Shown: positions 1 to 9,091 of the stretch, piece after piece
Layout: every line of letters begins with the position of its first letter
Numbering within the stretch: the stretch's first letter is position 1
Origin: Celeribacter marinus
Lineage (GTDB): Bacteria; Pseudomonadota; Alphaproteobacteria; Rhodobacterales; Rhodobacteraceae
Assembly (NCBI RefSeq): GCF_001308265.1
Contig: NZ_CP012023.1
Location: forward strand, 1,750,932 to 1,814,931
Reading direction: 5' to 3'
Length of the DNA stretch: 64,000 nt
Translations under genes and position numbers: made by a program
Notes under the pieces: model-generated
What the model was told of the DNA's origin: nothing
Database searches by the model: none
Seen by the model: the letters and a program-made list of their open reading frames with translations, nothing else

Positions 1-1548
1 AAGTCTGCCCATGCTGCAAAGACTGATGCGCGCACATTGGGCGAGGCTATGGTGGGCGCTGATGTATTCCTTGGCGTTTCCGCAAAGGGTGCGGTGACCT
101 CTGACATGGTTGCCGCTATGGCGCCAAATGCAGTTATTTTTGCGATGGCCAACCCTGATCCCGAAATTACTCCCGAGGATGCCCATGCGGTTCGCGAAGA
201 TGTGATTGTTGCCACGGGGCGTTCGGACTACCCCAATCAGGTCAACAACGTTCTCGGGTTTCCATACTTGTTCCGCGGGGCGCTAGATATCCATGCGCGG
301 GCTATTAATGATGAAATGAAAATTGCATGTGCTGAGGCATTGGCGGCTCTTGCGCGCGAAGATGTGCCGGATGAAGTTGCATTGGCATATGGGCGCTCTC
401 TCACGTTCGGGCGCGACTACATTATTCCAACGCCGTTCGATCCGCGTCTTATTTACACGATCCCCCCTGCAGTTGCGAAGGCGGGCATGGATACAGGCGT
501 TGCGCGCCGTCCAATCGTTGATATGGATGGATATGCGCATGGGCTGAAGGCGCGTATGGATCCTACGGCTCAAATCCTTCAGGGGCTTTACGCACGCGCG
601 CGTCAGGCGCAGGCAACGATGCTTTTTGCCGAAGGTGACGATTTACGGGTGTTGCGCGCCGCGGTTGCCTATCAACGTGGAGGCTACGGCAAGGCGCTCA
701 TTGTTGGGCGAGATGAGGACGTTAATGCCAAGCTAAACGAGGCTGGGTTGTCGGATGCGGCGGGAGAGTTAGAGATTGTGAATGCTGCGAACACGCCACA
801 TCTCGATAGCTACAAAGCATTTTTGTATGATCGGTTACAAAGATCCGGCCATGACCAAAAGGACATTCATCGCCTCGCCGCTCGCGATCGGCATGCGTTC
901 TCTGCGTTGATGCTCGCACATGGCCACGCTGACGGACTTGTTACAGGAGCAACGCGCAAGTCGGCACATGTTTTGGACCGTATCAATTCGGTTTTCGATG
1001 CAACGGCTGAGGATGGCGCAATCGGTGTGAGTGCGCTGATTCACAACGGTCGCATCGTCTTCATTGCCGATACGTTGGTGCACGAGTGGCCGGATGAGCA
1101 TGACCTTGCCGATATTGCTGAGGCCGCCGCTAAAGTGGCACGATCAATGGGAATCGAGCCTCGTGTCGCATTTGCGTCATTTTCGACGTTTGGCTATCCA
1201 GTATCAGAGCGCGCAAGTAAAATGCACCTCGCGCCAAAGGTCCTGGATTCACGCAAGGTCGACTTTGAATACGACGGCGAAATGACCGTTGAAGTTGCGC
1301 TTAATACTGACGCAATGGCCGCCTATCCATTCTGTCGTTTGACGGGCCCCGCAAACATCCTCGTTGTTCCTGCGCGTCATTCGGCGTCGATATCCGTAAA
1401 GCTCATGCAGGAAATGGCGGGCGCTACGGTGATTGGTCCGATTTTGACAGGCGTGGATAAGCCGATTCAGGTTTGCTCAACTGTTTCCACAGTAAATGAC
1501 ATTTTGAACATGGCGATCTTGGCGGCTTGCAAAGTTGGTCAGTCATGA
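1..1548 (+). CDS. maeB: NADP-dependent malic enzyme, C-terminal part (5' end outside window)
   Basis: Oxidative decarboxylation of malate to pyruvate with NADP+, in the cytoplasm. The frame is open from base 1, so the gene is cut by the window edge; about 515 residues remain of a protein usually near 760. The first part is the end of the NAD(P)-binding malic domain (GADVFLGVSAKG, then VIFAMANPDPEITPEDA, typical of MaeB). From about residue 180 onward a phosphotransacetylase-like domain follows, ending in a stretch like GPILTGVDKPIQVCSTVSTV. That domain is found in the large MaeB type but usually lacks Pta activity and is thought to be regulatory (family knowledge). A sugar kinase follows 17 bases downstream on the same strand, so the two may be co-transcribed. 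The first in-frame ATG at 49 is internal, not the start. Confidence 0.95.
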   Translation, partial: KSAHAAKTDARTLGEAMVGADVFLGVSAKGAVTSDMVAAMAPNAVIFAMANPDPEITPEDAHAVREDVIVATGRSDYPNQVNNVLGFPYLFRGALDIHARAINDEMKIACAEALAALAREDVPDEVALAYGRSLTFGRDYIIPTPFDPRLIYTIPPAVAKAGMDTGVARRPIVDMDGYAHGLKARMDPTAQILQGLYARARQAQATMLFAEGDDLRVLRAAVAYQRGGYGKALIVGRDEDVNAKLNEAGLSDAAGELEIVNAANTPHLDSYKAFLYDRLQRSGHDQKDIHRLAARDRHAFSALMLAHGHADGLVTGATRKSAHVLDRINSVFDATAEDGAIGVSALIHNGRIVFIADTLVHEWPDEHDLADIAEAAAKVARSMGIEPRVAFASFSTFGYPVSERASKMHLAPKVLDSRKVDFEYDGEMTVEVALNTDAMAAYPFCRLTGPANILVVPARHSASISVKLMQEMAGATVIGPILTGVDKPIQVCSTVSTVNDILNMAILAACKVGQS

Positions 1549-1565
1549 TGGTGAGGGAATAGGGT

Positions 1566-2438
1566 ATGGCAATATACAATCTGGGTTCGGTTAATATTGA
1601 CCATTTCTATACCTTGCCCCACTTTCCTACGCCGGGTGAGACACTTCATGCTGTTGATCATTCGTTTGGACTTGGCGGCAAAGGAACAAATCAGTCTGTA
1701 GCCGTTGCAAAGGCGGGTGCAGATGTCTTTCATGTCGGTGCGATAGGTATAAATGACAAATGGGTGCGTGAACGCATGGAGTCTTATGGCGTCAATACAA
1801 CGTATGTCAGCGGCATGGACGCGCCAACTGGTCAGGCCATTATCAATATTGATGCTGCGGGTGAAAACACGATTGTTTTGTTGGCTGGCGCAAATGTTAA
1901 GCAAGATGCCGACGTGATCCTAAATGCCATCGATAACGCGCAACAAGGTGACACGCTTTTGTTGCAAAACGAGACCAACCTTCAGGATCATGCTGCCCGA
2001 TTTGCATTGGTAAAAAAGATGCGGGTAATTTACTCAGCAGCGCCGTTTGATGTCGACGCTGTGGCAAAAGTCATTTCAGACGTTTCAATTTTGGTGATGA
2101 ACTCGATTGAAGCGGCACAATTGACGTCCGCCTTGGGTGTGACCTTGGATAACCTACCCGTGCCACAATTGATCGTGACGCTCGGCAGTAAGGGTGCAAT
2201 GTGGCGGTCAAATGAGACGGGCGAGGTCTTGGAGGTCTCGGTGCCAAAAGTGACACCTGTAGACACCACTGCGGCAGGCGATACGTTTATTGGTTATGTT
2301 GCGGCCGGCCTCGACAAGGGGATGTCTATCAAGGACGCGATGGAGTGGGCGTCACGGGCTGCCGCGCTCAAGGTAACGCGCAAAGGAAGTGCTGACGCGA
2401 TACCGTACGCGCAAGACGTTGAAGCGTTTTCGTCATAA
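1566..2438 (+). CDS. PfkB-family sugar kinase, ribokinase-like
   Basis: Probable ATP-dependent sugar kinase of the ribokinase (PfkB) family, cytoplasmic. The 290-residue length is typical. Visible motifs are the N-terminal sugar-binding block with GGKGTNQ at residues 37-43 and the C-terminal signature DTTAAGDTF, with the likely catalytic base Asp239 in the anion-hole AAGD. LGSVNIDHFY at the N-terminus and ETLHA resemble RbsK. The substrate cannot be fixed from sequence; ribose is most likely, but no rbs transporter or RbsD is adjacent. It lies 17 bases after maeB. The start ATG follows a GAGGG/AGGG stretch. A GC-rich hairpin follows the stop and separates it from convergent argG. Confidence 0.85.
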   Translation: MAIYNLGSVNIDHFYTLPHFPTPGETLHAVDHSFGLGGKGTNQSVAVAKAGADVFHVGAIGINDKWVRERMESYGVNTTYVSGMDAPTGQAIINIDAAGENTIVLLAGANVKQDADVILNAIDNAQQGDTLLLQNETNLQDHAARFALVKKMRVIYSAAPFDVDAVAKVISDVSILVMNSIEAAQLTSALGVTLDNLPVPQLIVTLGSKGAMWRSNETGEVLEVSVPKVTPVDTTAAGDTFIGYVAAGLDKGMSIKDAMEWASRAAALKVTRKGSADAIPYAQDVEAFSS

Positions 2439-2460
2439 CGTCTGGACGTTGATACACAAC

Positions 2461-2479
2461 GGGGCGCCATTGGCGCCCC
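2461..2479. terminator. Bidirectional hairpin between the sugar kinase and argG
   Basis: GGGGCGCC-ATT-GGCGCCCC is a perfect 8-bp GC stem with a 3-nt loop between two convergent genes. The T-rich tail is weak on both sides, so this is a probable but not textbook Rho-independent terminator. Confidence 0.55.
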
Positions 2480-2501
2480 GTAAAATTCTTCAAGCTATGA
2501 G

Positions 2502-3725
2502 CTATTTCAGGCGGCGATTTCGGGCTGCCAGCAACTTCAAACGCAATGCGTTCAATTGAATAAAGCCTGCGGCGTCCTTTTGGTCATATGCACCTGCATC
2601 GTCTTCAAAGGTCACGTGAGCCTCTGAGTAGAGCGAATGATCTGACCAACGGCCCACAGTTACAGCTGAGCCTTTGTAGAGCTTCAGGCGCACGGTGCCT
2701 GTGACATGCTCTTGGCTTTTGTCGATCGCGGCCTGAAGCATTTCACGCTCTGGGCTATACCAGAACCCGTTGTAGATCAGTTCGGCATAGCGTGGCATCA
2801 GGCTATCTTTAAGGTGGCCCGCGCCGCTATCGAGTGTGATTTGTTCAATGCCGCGATGGGCCTCCAATAGGATCGTGCCACCCGGTGTCTCGTAGATGCC
2901 GCGCGACTTCATCCCGACGAAGCGGTTTTCAACGAAATCAAGACGTCCAATACCGTGTTTTCCACCATATTCGTTTAACGCGGTGAGGACCGTTGCTGGT
3001 GACATTGGCGTGCCATTGATCGCAACCGCGTCGCCTTTTTCAAAAGTTACTTCGATGAATTCAGGCTCGTTTGGAGCATCTTCTGGCGCAACAGAGCGTT
3101 GGTACACATACTCTGGTGCTTCCTGTGCGGGATCTTCGAGAACCTTGCCTTCGGATGATGTGTGCAACAGGTTGGCGTCGACGGAAAACGGAGCCTCGCC
3201 GCGCTTGTCTTTGGCTACCGGGATTTGGTTTTTCTCGGCGAACTCAAGAAGCTTGGTGCGCGAGGTCAAATCCCACTCACGCCATGGCGCGATTACTTTG
3301 ATATCGGGATTCAGGGCGTACGCGGCCAATTCGAAACGGACCTGATCGTTGCCTTTGCCGGTCGCACCATGCGCTACAGCGTCTGCACCGGTTTCCTCGG
3401 CGATCTCAACAAGGCGTTTGGAAATCAACGGGCGGGCAATGGATGTGCCGAGGAGATATTGACCCTCATAAAGCGCGTTGGCACGGAACATAGGGAAGAC
3501 GAAATCACGCACGAACTCTTCGCGCACATCCTCGATGAAAATGTTTTCCGGCTTGATGCCAAGCAATTCGGCTTTCTTGCGAGCAGGATCAAGCTCTTCG
3601 CCCTGACCGAGGTCGGCGGTAAATGTGACAACCTCGCAACCGTATTCGGTCTGGAGCCATTTGAGGATGATGGAAGTATCGAGGCCACCAGAGTAGGCTA
3701 GTACGACTTTTTTGGGCGCAGACAT
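2502..3725 (-). CDS. argG: Argininosuccinate synthase
   Basis: Joins citrulline and aspartate with ATP to give argininosuccinate, the penultimate step of arginine synthesis, in the cytoplasm. The protein is 407 residues, the normal length. The N-terminal ATP pyrophosphatase P-loop reads AYSGGLDTS (residues 9-17). [16 protein letters not shown] and [13 protein letters not shown] are family signatures for the citrulline/aspartate site. The start ATG at 3725 is preceded by an AAGGAAT Shine-Dalgarno-like stretch. It stands alone on the minus strand, convergent with the sugar kinase and divergent from a membrane-protein gene. argJ of the same pathway lies at 26.4-27.7 kb, so the pathway is dispersed. 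Confidence 0.97.
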   Translation of the reverse strand: MSAPKKVVLAYSGGLDTSIILKWLQTEYGCEVVTFTADLGQGEELDPARKKAELLGIKPENIFIEDVREEFVRDFVFPMFRANALYEGQYLLGTSIARPLISKRLVEIAEETGADAVAHGATGKGNDQVRFELAAYALNPDIKVIAPWREWDLTSRTKLLEFAEKNQIPVAKDKRGEAPFSVDANLLHTSSEGKVLEDPAQEAPEYVYQRSVAPEDAPNEPEFIEVTFEKGDAVAINGTPMSPATVLTALNEYGGKHGIGRLDFVENRFVGMKSRGIYETPGGTILLEAHRGIEQITLDSGAGHLKDSLMPRYAELIYNGFWYSPEREMLQAAIDKSQEHVTGTVRLKLYKGSAVTVGRWSDHSLYSEAHVTFEDDAGAYDQKDAAGFIQLNALRLKLLAARNRRLK

Positions 3726-3860
3726 GAGGTATTCCTTTTTCGGATATCGCTTGGGCGATTATCGGGTTTTAACCCGAAGAGCAAGGTTTTGCGCCTGAAT
3801 GCTTTTGGTTCGTGGCGAAAAGACATAAGTCTATGCAAAGATATATGGATGAGGAACAAA

Positions 3861-4610
3861 ATGAACGGCTTTCAGATACTCAAAACAGCGATTGACGATG
3901 TGTTCAAGAACCTCACTGACGCGCTGGCGATCTCGGGGCTCCTATGGATCGCTGTTGTTGCGGCTCAAGTTGTATTTGTAGAAAAATTTGGCGGAATGTC
4001 TGGGTTAGAGATTGATGATCCCGCTAGTGTTCCTGTGGGATTGATTAAATGGACGCTTCTACTCAATCTGGCAACCTTGGCGATTTCTCTTTGGGTTGCG
4101 GTGGCGTGGCACCGTTTCATCATATTGGGTGAGCGCGCGATAAGCGTCGTGCCGCCGATGAACGGCGCGCGGGTACTCGCATACTTGCGAACAAGTCTTT
4201 TGATTGGAGTGATCGTCGTTGTCATTGTGTTGGCAGCATCGATAGTGCTTAGCCCTTTGGCGATGTCTGGCGGGCCGAGCCTTGTTGTTTTTGGCTATGT
4301 CGCACTGATTGTCCCGATGACGTACGTTGTTTACCGCATTTCTCCGGCTCTCCCCGCTGCGGCTATTGGAAACGGGATGGGAATAGTTGACGCATGGCGC
4401 GAGACGGCTCCCATCAAGGCCTCTGTTTTTCAGGCGGGCCTCTTTGCAACTTTGGCGGGCTTTGCGCTTCAGCAAGTTGGCGTTTTGTTTGCATTCAACG
4501 CGCTTTTGGCCACGCTTTATAATCTGGCCAGTGGTTGGGTCATGCTGATGGTTGGGGTGAGTGTATTCTCAACTATTTACAAGCTTGCCAATCATGAGTC
4601 CGCGCGATGA
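3861..4610 (+). CDS. Multi-pass membrane protein of unknown function
   Basis: Unrecognised integral membrane protein of 249 residues. About five to six hydrophobic segments are visible, for example LAISGLLWIAVVAAQVVFV near the N-terminus, LLIGVIVVVIVLAASIVL in the middle, and LVVFGYVALIVPMTYVVY and VMLMVGVSVF later. A soluble-looking stretch with NGMGIVDAWRETAPIKA between helices recalls repeated membrane domains in glycerophosphodiesterase-type or YciC-like proteins, but no function can be assigned. An upstream extension to 3789 is possible; the ATG at 3861 was chosen because GAGGA sits 6-9 bases before it. Its last bases overlap the start of threonine ammonia-lyase (ATGA), implying translational coupling. 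Confidence 0.7.
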   Translation: MNGFQILKTAIDDVFKNLTDALAISGLLWIAVVAAQVVFVEKFGGMSGLEIDDPASVPVGLIKWTLLLNLATLAISLWVAVAWHRFIILGERAISVVPPMNGARVLAYLRTSLLIGVIVVVIVLAASIVLSPLAMSGGPSLVVFGYVALIVPMTYVVYRISPALPAAAIGNGMGIVDAWRETAPIKASVFQAGLFATLAGFALQQVGVLFAFNALLATLYNLASGWVMLMVGVSVFSTIYKLANHESAR

Positions 4611-5860
4611 TAAACCCCACCTTTATTGATCGTGCCGAAGAGGCCGAGCGCCGCGTTCGGCACTTGTTTGAGCCAACGCCTTGTATGCGCAACGATCATC
4701 TGTCCGCAAAGTTCGAGGCGGATATCTGGCTCAAACGTGAAGATTTGACACCTGTGCGTTCTTATAAGCTTCGCGGAGCATGGAACGCGATGCACGAAGC
4801 ACGCGAGACAATGCCAAATATTGGTTTGTTTGTGTGTGCATCAGCAGGAAACCATGCACAAGGAATGGCCTACGCGTGTCGCGAATTTGGTGTTCGGGGG
4901 GTGATCTTTATGCCGGTCACAACACCTCAACAGAAGATTGATAAGACGAGAACTTTCGGTGGAGATATGATCGAGATAAGGCTGGTTGGCGACTATTTCG
5001 ACGATACGCTAGCATCCGCAAAAACGTACTGCGATGCGCATGATGGTCATTTTCTTGCGCCATTTGATGATCAACATGTGATTGAAGGTCAGGCAAGCGT
5101 TGCTGTTGAGTTTGTGCGGCAAATGCCAAAAGAGCCAGATATCATTCTACTTCCTGTTGGTGGTGGCGGGCTGTCGGCGGGTGTTGTGCAGTATCTTCGC
5201 GCATGTTGGCCCGATGTGGAGGTGTATTTTGTCGAGCCAAAGGGGGGCGCATCACTAAAAGCTGCGCTGATCAACGGGTCGCCAACAAAGTTGAGCGTTA
5301 TCGACAGCTTTGTGGATGGGGCCGCCGTTGCCCGCATTGGGGCTATCCCGTTCGAGGCGCTATCTGAGGTTTCGGTAGATCATGTTTTAACGGCACCTGA
5401 GGATCGCATCTGTACCACAATCGTTGATATGCTCAATGTGGAGGGTATTGTTCTAGAACCCGCGGGAGCCATGACGATCGACGCACTTCAAGATTTGAGA
5501 AGCCTGATTAAGGGGAGGCGCGTTCTTTGCGTGACGTCTGGCGGCAATTTCGATTTTGAGCGCCTTCCAGAAGTACGCGAACGCGCGCAACGGTTCTTGG
5601 GGTTGAAGAAGTATTTCATTATGCGTTTGCCGCAACGACCCGGGGCGCTACGCGAGTTCCTGGATATGCTTGGCCCGCAAGATGATATTTCCCGGTTCGA
5701 ATATCTGAAAAAATCGGCACGTAATTTTGGCTCTGTTCTCATCGGAATAGAGACCAAAGACCCCAAAAACTTCAAAACCTTGTTTGATAAGATGAATGAT
5801 GTGGGGTTGGTTCATCGAGATATAACTGATGATGAGGCGTTGTCTGAATTCGTCCTTTAG
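4607..5860 (+). CDS. ilvA: Threonine ammonia-lyase (threonine dehydratase) with ACT-like C-terminus
   Basis: PLP enzyme that deaminates threonine to 2-oxobutanoate, the entry to isoleucine synthesis. The Schiff-base lysine is in RSYKLRGAWNAM (Lys54). CASAGNHAQG and the glycine loop PVGGGGLSAG bind substrate and PLP phosphate, and VTSGGN closes the fold II domain. From about residue 335 an ACT-like regulatory segment begins (YFIMRLPQRPGALREFLDML), expected to respond to isoleucine. The 417-residue length is that of the short, single-ACT form seen in Bacillus and alphaproteobacteria rather than the 514-residue E. coli form. The start overlaps the stop of the membrane-protein gene by 4 bases. 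It ends 5 bases from the convergent Hpt gene. Confidence 0.93.
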   Translation: MINPTFIDRAEEAERRVRHLFEPTPCMRNDHLSAKFEADIWLKREDLTPVRSYKLRGAWNAMHEARETMPNIGLFVCASAGNHAQGMAYACREFGVRGVIFMPVTTPQQKIDKTRTFGGDMIEIRLVGDYFDDTLASAKTYCDAHDGHFLAPFDDQHVIEGQASVAVEFVRQMPKEPDIILLPVGGGGLSAGVVQYLRACWPDVEVYFVEPKGGASLKAALINGSPTKLSVIDSFVDGAAVARIGAIPFEALSEVSVDHVLTAPEDRICTTIVDMLNVEGIVLEPAGAMTIDALQDLRSLIKGRRVLCVTSGGNFDFERLPEVRERAQRFLGLKKYFIMRLPQRPGALREFLDMLGPQDDISRFEYLKKSARNFGSVLIGIETKDPKNFKTLFDKMNDVGLVHRDITDDEALSEFVL

Positions 5861-5865
5861 GGGTG

Positions 5866-6201
5866 CTACCCGTCAATCCCTAAATTTTTAAGGTAATCCT
5901 GTAGCGCTTTCTGGGATGAGTGGTAGGTGTTCAGGATAGCTCCTATATCGATAGCTCCGGCATTGCCGGACTTTGCATTTCGCTCACCCGCGATGCAAAT
6001 TTCGGCAAAATCAGTCAGACCTAAATTCAGCGATGCGCCTTTCAAAAAATGCAGTGTAGTGCCTATTTCAGATGCGCTTTGAACATTTGAAAGGTTTTCA
6101 ATAGCGTCATCCATTTCCACTAAAAAGAGCGCTGCGACTTCTAAAAAATCTTCAGAGCCAATTTCATTTTCAAGTGTTTTTAAAGTCGATGTGTTGATCA
6201 T
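5866..6201 (-). CDS. Hpt-domain phosphotransfer protein
   Basis: Small (111 residues) histidine phosphotransfer protein for a multi-step phosphorelay. The Hpt signature HFLKGASLNLG places the phosphorylatable His at residue 51, within an all-helical protein beginning with FLEVAALFLVEMDDAIENL. The longer open frame up to 6324 was rejected: the ATG at 6201 has an AGG 5-6 bases upstream and starts just before the domain. It is divergent from a response regulator with a phosphatase output, separated by about 108 bases, so the two are likely partners (inference from context). No hybrid sensor kinase is present nearby to complete the relay. Confidence 0.85.
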   Translation of the reverse strand: MINTSTLKTLENEIGSEDFLEVAALFLVEMDDAIENLSNVQSASEIGTTLHFLKGASLNLGLTDFAEICIAGERNAKSGNAGAIDIGAILNTYHSSQKALQDYLKNLGIDG

Positions 6202-6309
6202 GTTGCCTGCGGCCTTGTGAGTGAACTGATCAGAAGTAAACAATTTTAAGTTTAAGGTAGCCTTAAGGTCGATCGCAGAGAGTCGAACAAAATCGGTAAG
6301 GAAAACTTC

Positions 6310-7590
6310 GTGGCGCTTGTCCAAACTAAAAGCACTCTATTGCAGGCTGTACCTGAGCGAGGCGTGATAAATTGCGTTCTCGTTGTCGATGATTCAATGG
6401 CCCAGCGAAAGATTATCTCCTCAAACTTAAAGAGATGGGGATATGACGTGGTTGAGGCTGCATCAGGAGCTGAAGCTATTGAGATTTGCAACACAGTCGA
6501 TATTGATTTGGTGATATCTGACTGGGTGATGCCTGAGGTTACGGGGCTAGATTTTCTACGTGTTTTCCGTGGGATGGAACGACAGAACTATGGGTATTTC
6601 ATCCTTGTAACATCAAAGTCGGAGTCGTCGGACGTTGCGCAAGGACTAGATGTCGGCGCGGATGATTTTCTTTCTAAACCTGTATCAAGTGATGAGTTGT
6701 TGGCGCGAATTCGCGCAGGTGAACGCATCTTGAGAATGGAGCGCGAATTGACGGAAAAAAACCGTCTCGTATCCAAAACACTTCAAGAAATGTCTGACCT
6801 CTATGATTCTTTGGATCGGGATCTGATTGAGGCGAGGCGCCTACAACAATCGTTGATTCGAGAGAGGCACCGCGATTTTGGGAATGCACAAATTTCATTG
6901 ATGCTAAAGCCGAGTGGCCACGTGGGTGGCGATTTGGTGGGTTTTTATGCGATTTCGGATACCAAGGTCGGGTTGTTTTCTCTAGATGTTTCAGGCCACG
7001 GTATCGCATCAGCCCTTATGACCGCGCGGTTGGCTGGTTATTTTAGCGGCTCAACGCCCGAGCAGAACGTTGCAATTGAGCGTGGACCGGATGGGGCGTC
7101 GATCGCAATTAGTCCGGCAAAGGTCGCGGCCATTTTAAACAAGCTCATGTTGGAAGAGATGGAAACGGATCTCTATTTCACGATGACGTTAGGACATTTT
7201 GATTTAGCAACGGGAGAGTTGGTCATCACTCAGGCGGGGCATCCCCATCCGCTCCTTCAAAACGAAGATGGTAGTGTCGAATTTTTCGGCGAGGGTGGCC
7301 TACCGATTGGTCTCATTCCTGATGCGACTTTTGAAGACGTTTCAATACAATTGAAGCCCAATCAACGAGTCATTCTATACTCTGACGGCGTGACCGAATG
7401 TGCCGACGAAAGCGGCGAAATGCTAAGTGAGCATGGGTTAAAGCAGATTGTGGAAAACCTTACAGATCAACGTGGAAATGCGTTTTTTGATACGCTTCTC
7501 TGGGACGTGAGCGCATTTGGAAATGATCAAGACTTTGAGGATGACGTGTCTGCGTTGATGTTAGAATTCGGACCTAAAGTACAACCCTGA
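6310..7590 (+). CDS. Response regulator with SpoIIE/PP2C-type serine phosphatase output
   Basis: Receiver domain, residues about 21-140, with the acidic pair Asp27-Asp28, phosphoacceptor Asp71 (ISDWVMP), Thr101 and Lys123. It is followed by a coiled-coil linker (ERELTEKNRLVSKTLQEM) and a PP2C/SpoIIE phosphatase domain with SGHVGGDLVGF, LDVSGHGIASALM, LVITQAGHPHPLL and LYSDGVTE, all metal-binding motifs of the RsbU family. In this family the phosphatase dephosphorylates an anti-sigma-factor antagonist to control a stress response (family knowledge). The start is a GTG at 6310 preceded by TAAGGA with 7-8 base spacing; a later in-frame GTG at 6364 is poorly spaced. The 3' end overlaps the convergent Nudix gene by 17 bases. 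No STAS or anti-sigma gene is adjacent. Confidence 0.93.
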   Translation: MALVQTKSTLLQAVPERGVINCVLVVDDSMAQRKIISSNLKRWGYDVVEAASGAEAIEICNTVDIDLVISDWVMPEVTGLDFLRVFRGMERQNYGYFILVTSKSESSDVAQGLDVGADDFLSKPVSSDELLARIRAGERILRMERELTEKNRLVSKTLQEMSDLYDSLDRDLIEARRLQQSLIRERHRDFGNAQISLMLKPSGHVGGDLVGFYAISDTKVGLFSLDVSGHGIASALMTARLAGYFSGSTPEQNVAIERGPDGASIAISPAKVAAILNKLMLEEMETDLYFTMTLGHFDLATGELVITQAGHPHPLLQNEDGSVEFFGEGGLPIGLIPDATFEDVSIQLKPNQRVILYSDGVTECADESGEMLSEHGLKQIVENLTDQRGNAFFDTLLWDVSAFGNDQDFEDDVSALMLEFGPKVQP

Positions 7591-8005
7591 CAAATGATCG
7601 ATCTCCGGCGTTTCCCAATAGAACAGCAGCGTCTTTTTGTGATATCCAATGTGCGGTGTGGTGCGGCTCCGTGGGGTCGGAGAGCTTTCGCACGGGATGT
7701 GCGGAATAGATCAGGCATATTTTTTCTGCCCACATGTCGTATTCTGGCAAAAAAGCAAACCTTTTGAACTTCCCAACGAGACGCGGCTGCGCAATGCGCC
7801 ACCCTGTTTCCTCGCAAACTTCGCGGTGTAGGGCTGCGATCGGTGTCTCCCCGGGATCTATTCCACCACCGGGCAGTTGAAATTCGTTTTGGCTTCCTCC
7901 TTGATACGTTACCAATAAGCGCCCATTTAGAGGAAGTAATGCATATGCTCCGGGGCGTCGTATGTACCTGATGCCAAGTTGTTGCGGATCACCGTATCTT
8001 TTCAT
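7574..8005 (-). CDS. Nudix hydrolase
   Basis: Hydrolyses a nucleoside diphosphate linked to some moiety X, with metal. The 143-residue protein contains a complete Nudix box, starting at Gly47 with Glu53 and ending REVCEETGW (residues 61-69), preceded by NEFQLPGG. LVGKFKRFAFLPEYDMWAEKICLIY is a normal continuation of the fold. The substrate is not predictable. It is convergent and overlaps by 17 bases with the response-regulator phosphatase gene, and is divergent from hslO. It is distinct from two further Nudix genes in this window (9.1 kb and 26.0 kb). Confidence 0.88.
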   Translation of the reverse strand: MKRYGDPQQLGIRYIRRPGAYALLPLNGRLLVTYQGGSQNEFQLPGGGIDPGETPIAALHREVCEETGWRIAQPRLVGKFKRFAFLPEYDMWAEKICLIYSAHPVRKLSDPTEPHHTAHWISQKDAAVLLGNAGDRSFVRVVL

Positions 8006-8042
8006 CGTTACTACGCACCTTTCGACGAACTTGTGAGTTTAG

Positions 8043-8069
8043 CTTGAAAACGGTATGCCCAACCTCTCA
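8043..8069 (+). promoter_or_regulatory. Possible heat-shock (RpoH-type) promoter for hslO
   Basis: CTTGAAA at 8043-8049 is a perfect RpoH -35 element. CCTCTCA at 8063-8069 is a degraded -10 with a 16-base gap after CTTG. It lies only 17 bases before the hslO start, which would leave a very short leader. Plausible because Hsp33 is heat-induced in other bacteria, but weak. Confidence 0.3.
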
Positions 8070-8086
8070 ACTTAGGGAAAGACTAA

Positions 8087-9091
8087 ATGCACGGTTCCAA
8101 AATTGCATGGGATGACACAGTTCTCCCATTTCAGCTTGATGCTTCGGATGTTCGCGGACGCGTTGCCCGCCTCGACGGCACGCTCGAAAAAATACTTGAG
8201 CAACATGACTATCCCGAAAAAATTGAGGCACTGATAGCCGAAATGGCTTTGCTGACCGCAATGATTGGTCAGACAATGAAGTTGCGTTGGAAGCTATCGC
8301 TTCAGATTCGTGGCAATGGAGCCGCGCGCATTGTCGCAACGGATTTCATTGCCCCTACGGTTGATGGAGAGCCCGCTACGATCCGTGCATATGCCTCTTT
8401 TGATAAAGATAAGTTAGCTGATGCGTCTTCGTTTGAGGATCTCGTTGGTAAGGGCTATTTTGCCATTTTGATAGACCAAGGCAAGGGATCTACGCCCTAT
8501 CAGGGAATCACACCGCTCTTTGGGAAATCGATTTCTGCGTGCGCAGAAACCTATTTCGCGCAATCTGAGCAGCTCCCCACACGATTTTCAGTATCATTCG
8601 GGAAATCAAAAATTGCCGGCGAAGGTGAGTTTTGGCGCGCTGGCGGCGTCATGTTGCAAAAAATGCCAAAAGCCTCACCTCTTTTAAAGCCTGCGGAGGG
8701 TGACGCGCCAGTATTGGTTTCCGCTTCAGATTTGCTTGATGGTGATGACGAAGAAAATTGGAATCGCGCGAATATTTTGCTCGATTCCGTTGATGATTTG
8801 GAGCTAATCGGACCAAGTGTCTCGCCAACAGATCTTTTGGTGCGCCTGTTCCACGAAGATCGGCCACGTGTATTTGATGCGCAACCTGTTCGCTTTGGGT
8901 GTAGTTGTTCCGAGGATCGCGTTCGCCAAAGCCTGTCGATCTATTCCGCGAAAGATATCGCGCACATGACGACAGACGAGGGAGACGTTACGGCTGATTG
9001 CCAATTCTGCGGCGCTCACTACGTTTTGGATCCGCGCACAGTTGGGTTTGAGGCAGAGGGTGGCCCTGATGGCAGTGGCGATAGACCTTAA
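8087..9091 (+). CDS. hslO: Hsp33 redox-regulated chaperone
   Basis: Cytoplasmic holdase chaperone activated by oxidative unfolding of a zinc-binding C-terminus. The four zinc cysteines are present: Cys272 and Cys274 in FGCSCSED, Cys305 and Cys308 in CQFC. The N-terminal part contains QTMKLRWKLSLQIRGNGA and the KGSTPYQGITPL segment typical of Hsp33. The length of 334 is slightly longer than the E. coli protein, as usual in alphaproteobacteria. ATG at 8087 follows AGGGA. The CoA-type Nudix gene starts inside its last 23 bases, so hslO, Nudix, cca and the RNA methyltransferase look like one transcription unit. Confidence 0.95.
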   Translation: MHGSKIAWDDTVLPFQLDASDVRGRVARLDGTLEKILEQHDYPEKIEALIAEMALLTAMIGQTMKLRWKLSLQIRGNGAARIVATDFIAPTVDGEPATIRAYASFDKDKLADASSFEDLVGKGYFAILIDQGKGSTPYQGITPLFGKSISACAETYFAQSEQLPTRFSVSFGKSKIAGEGEFWRAGGVMLQKMPKASPLLKPAEGDAPVLVSASDLLDGDDEENWNRANILLDSVDDLELIGPSVSPTDLLVRLFHEDRPRVFDAQPVRFGCSCSEDRVRQSLSIYSAKDIAHMTTDEGDVTADCQFCGAHYVLDPRTVGFEAEGGPDGSGDRP

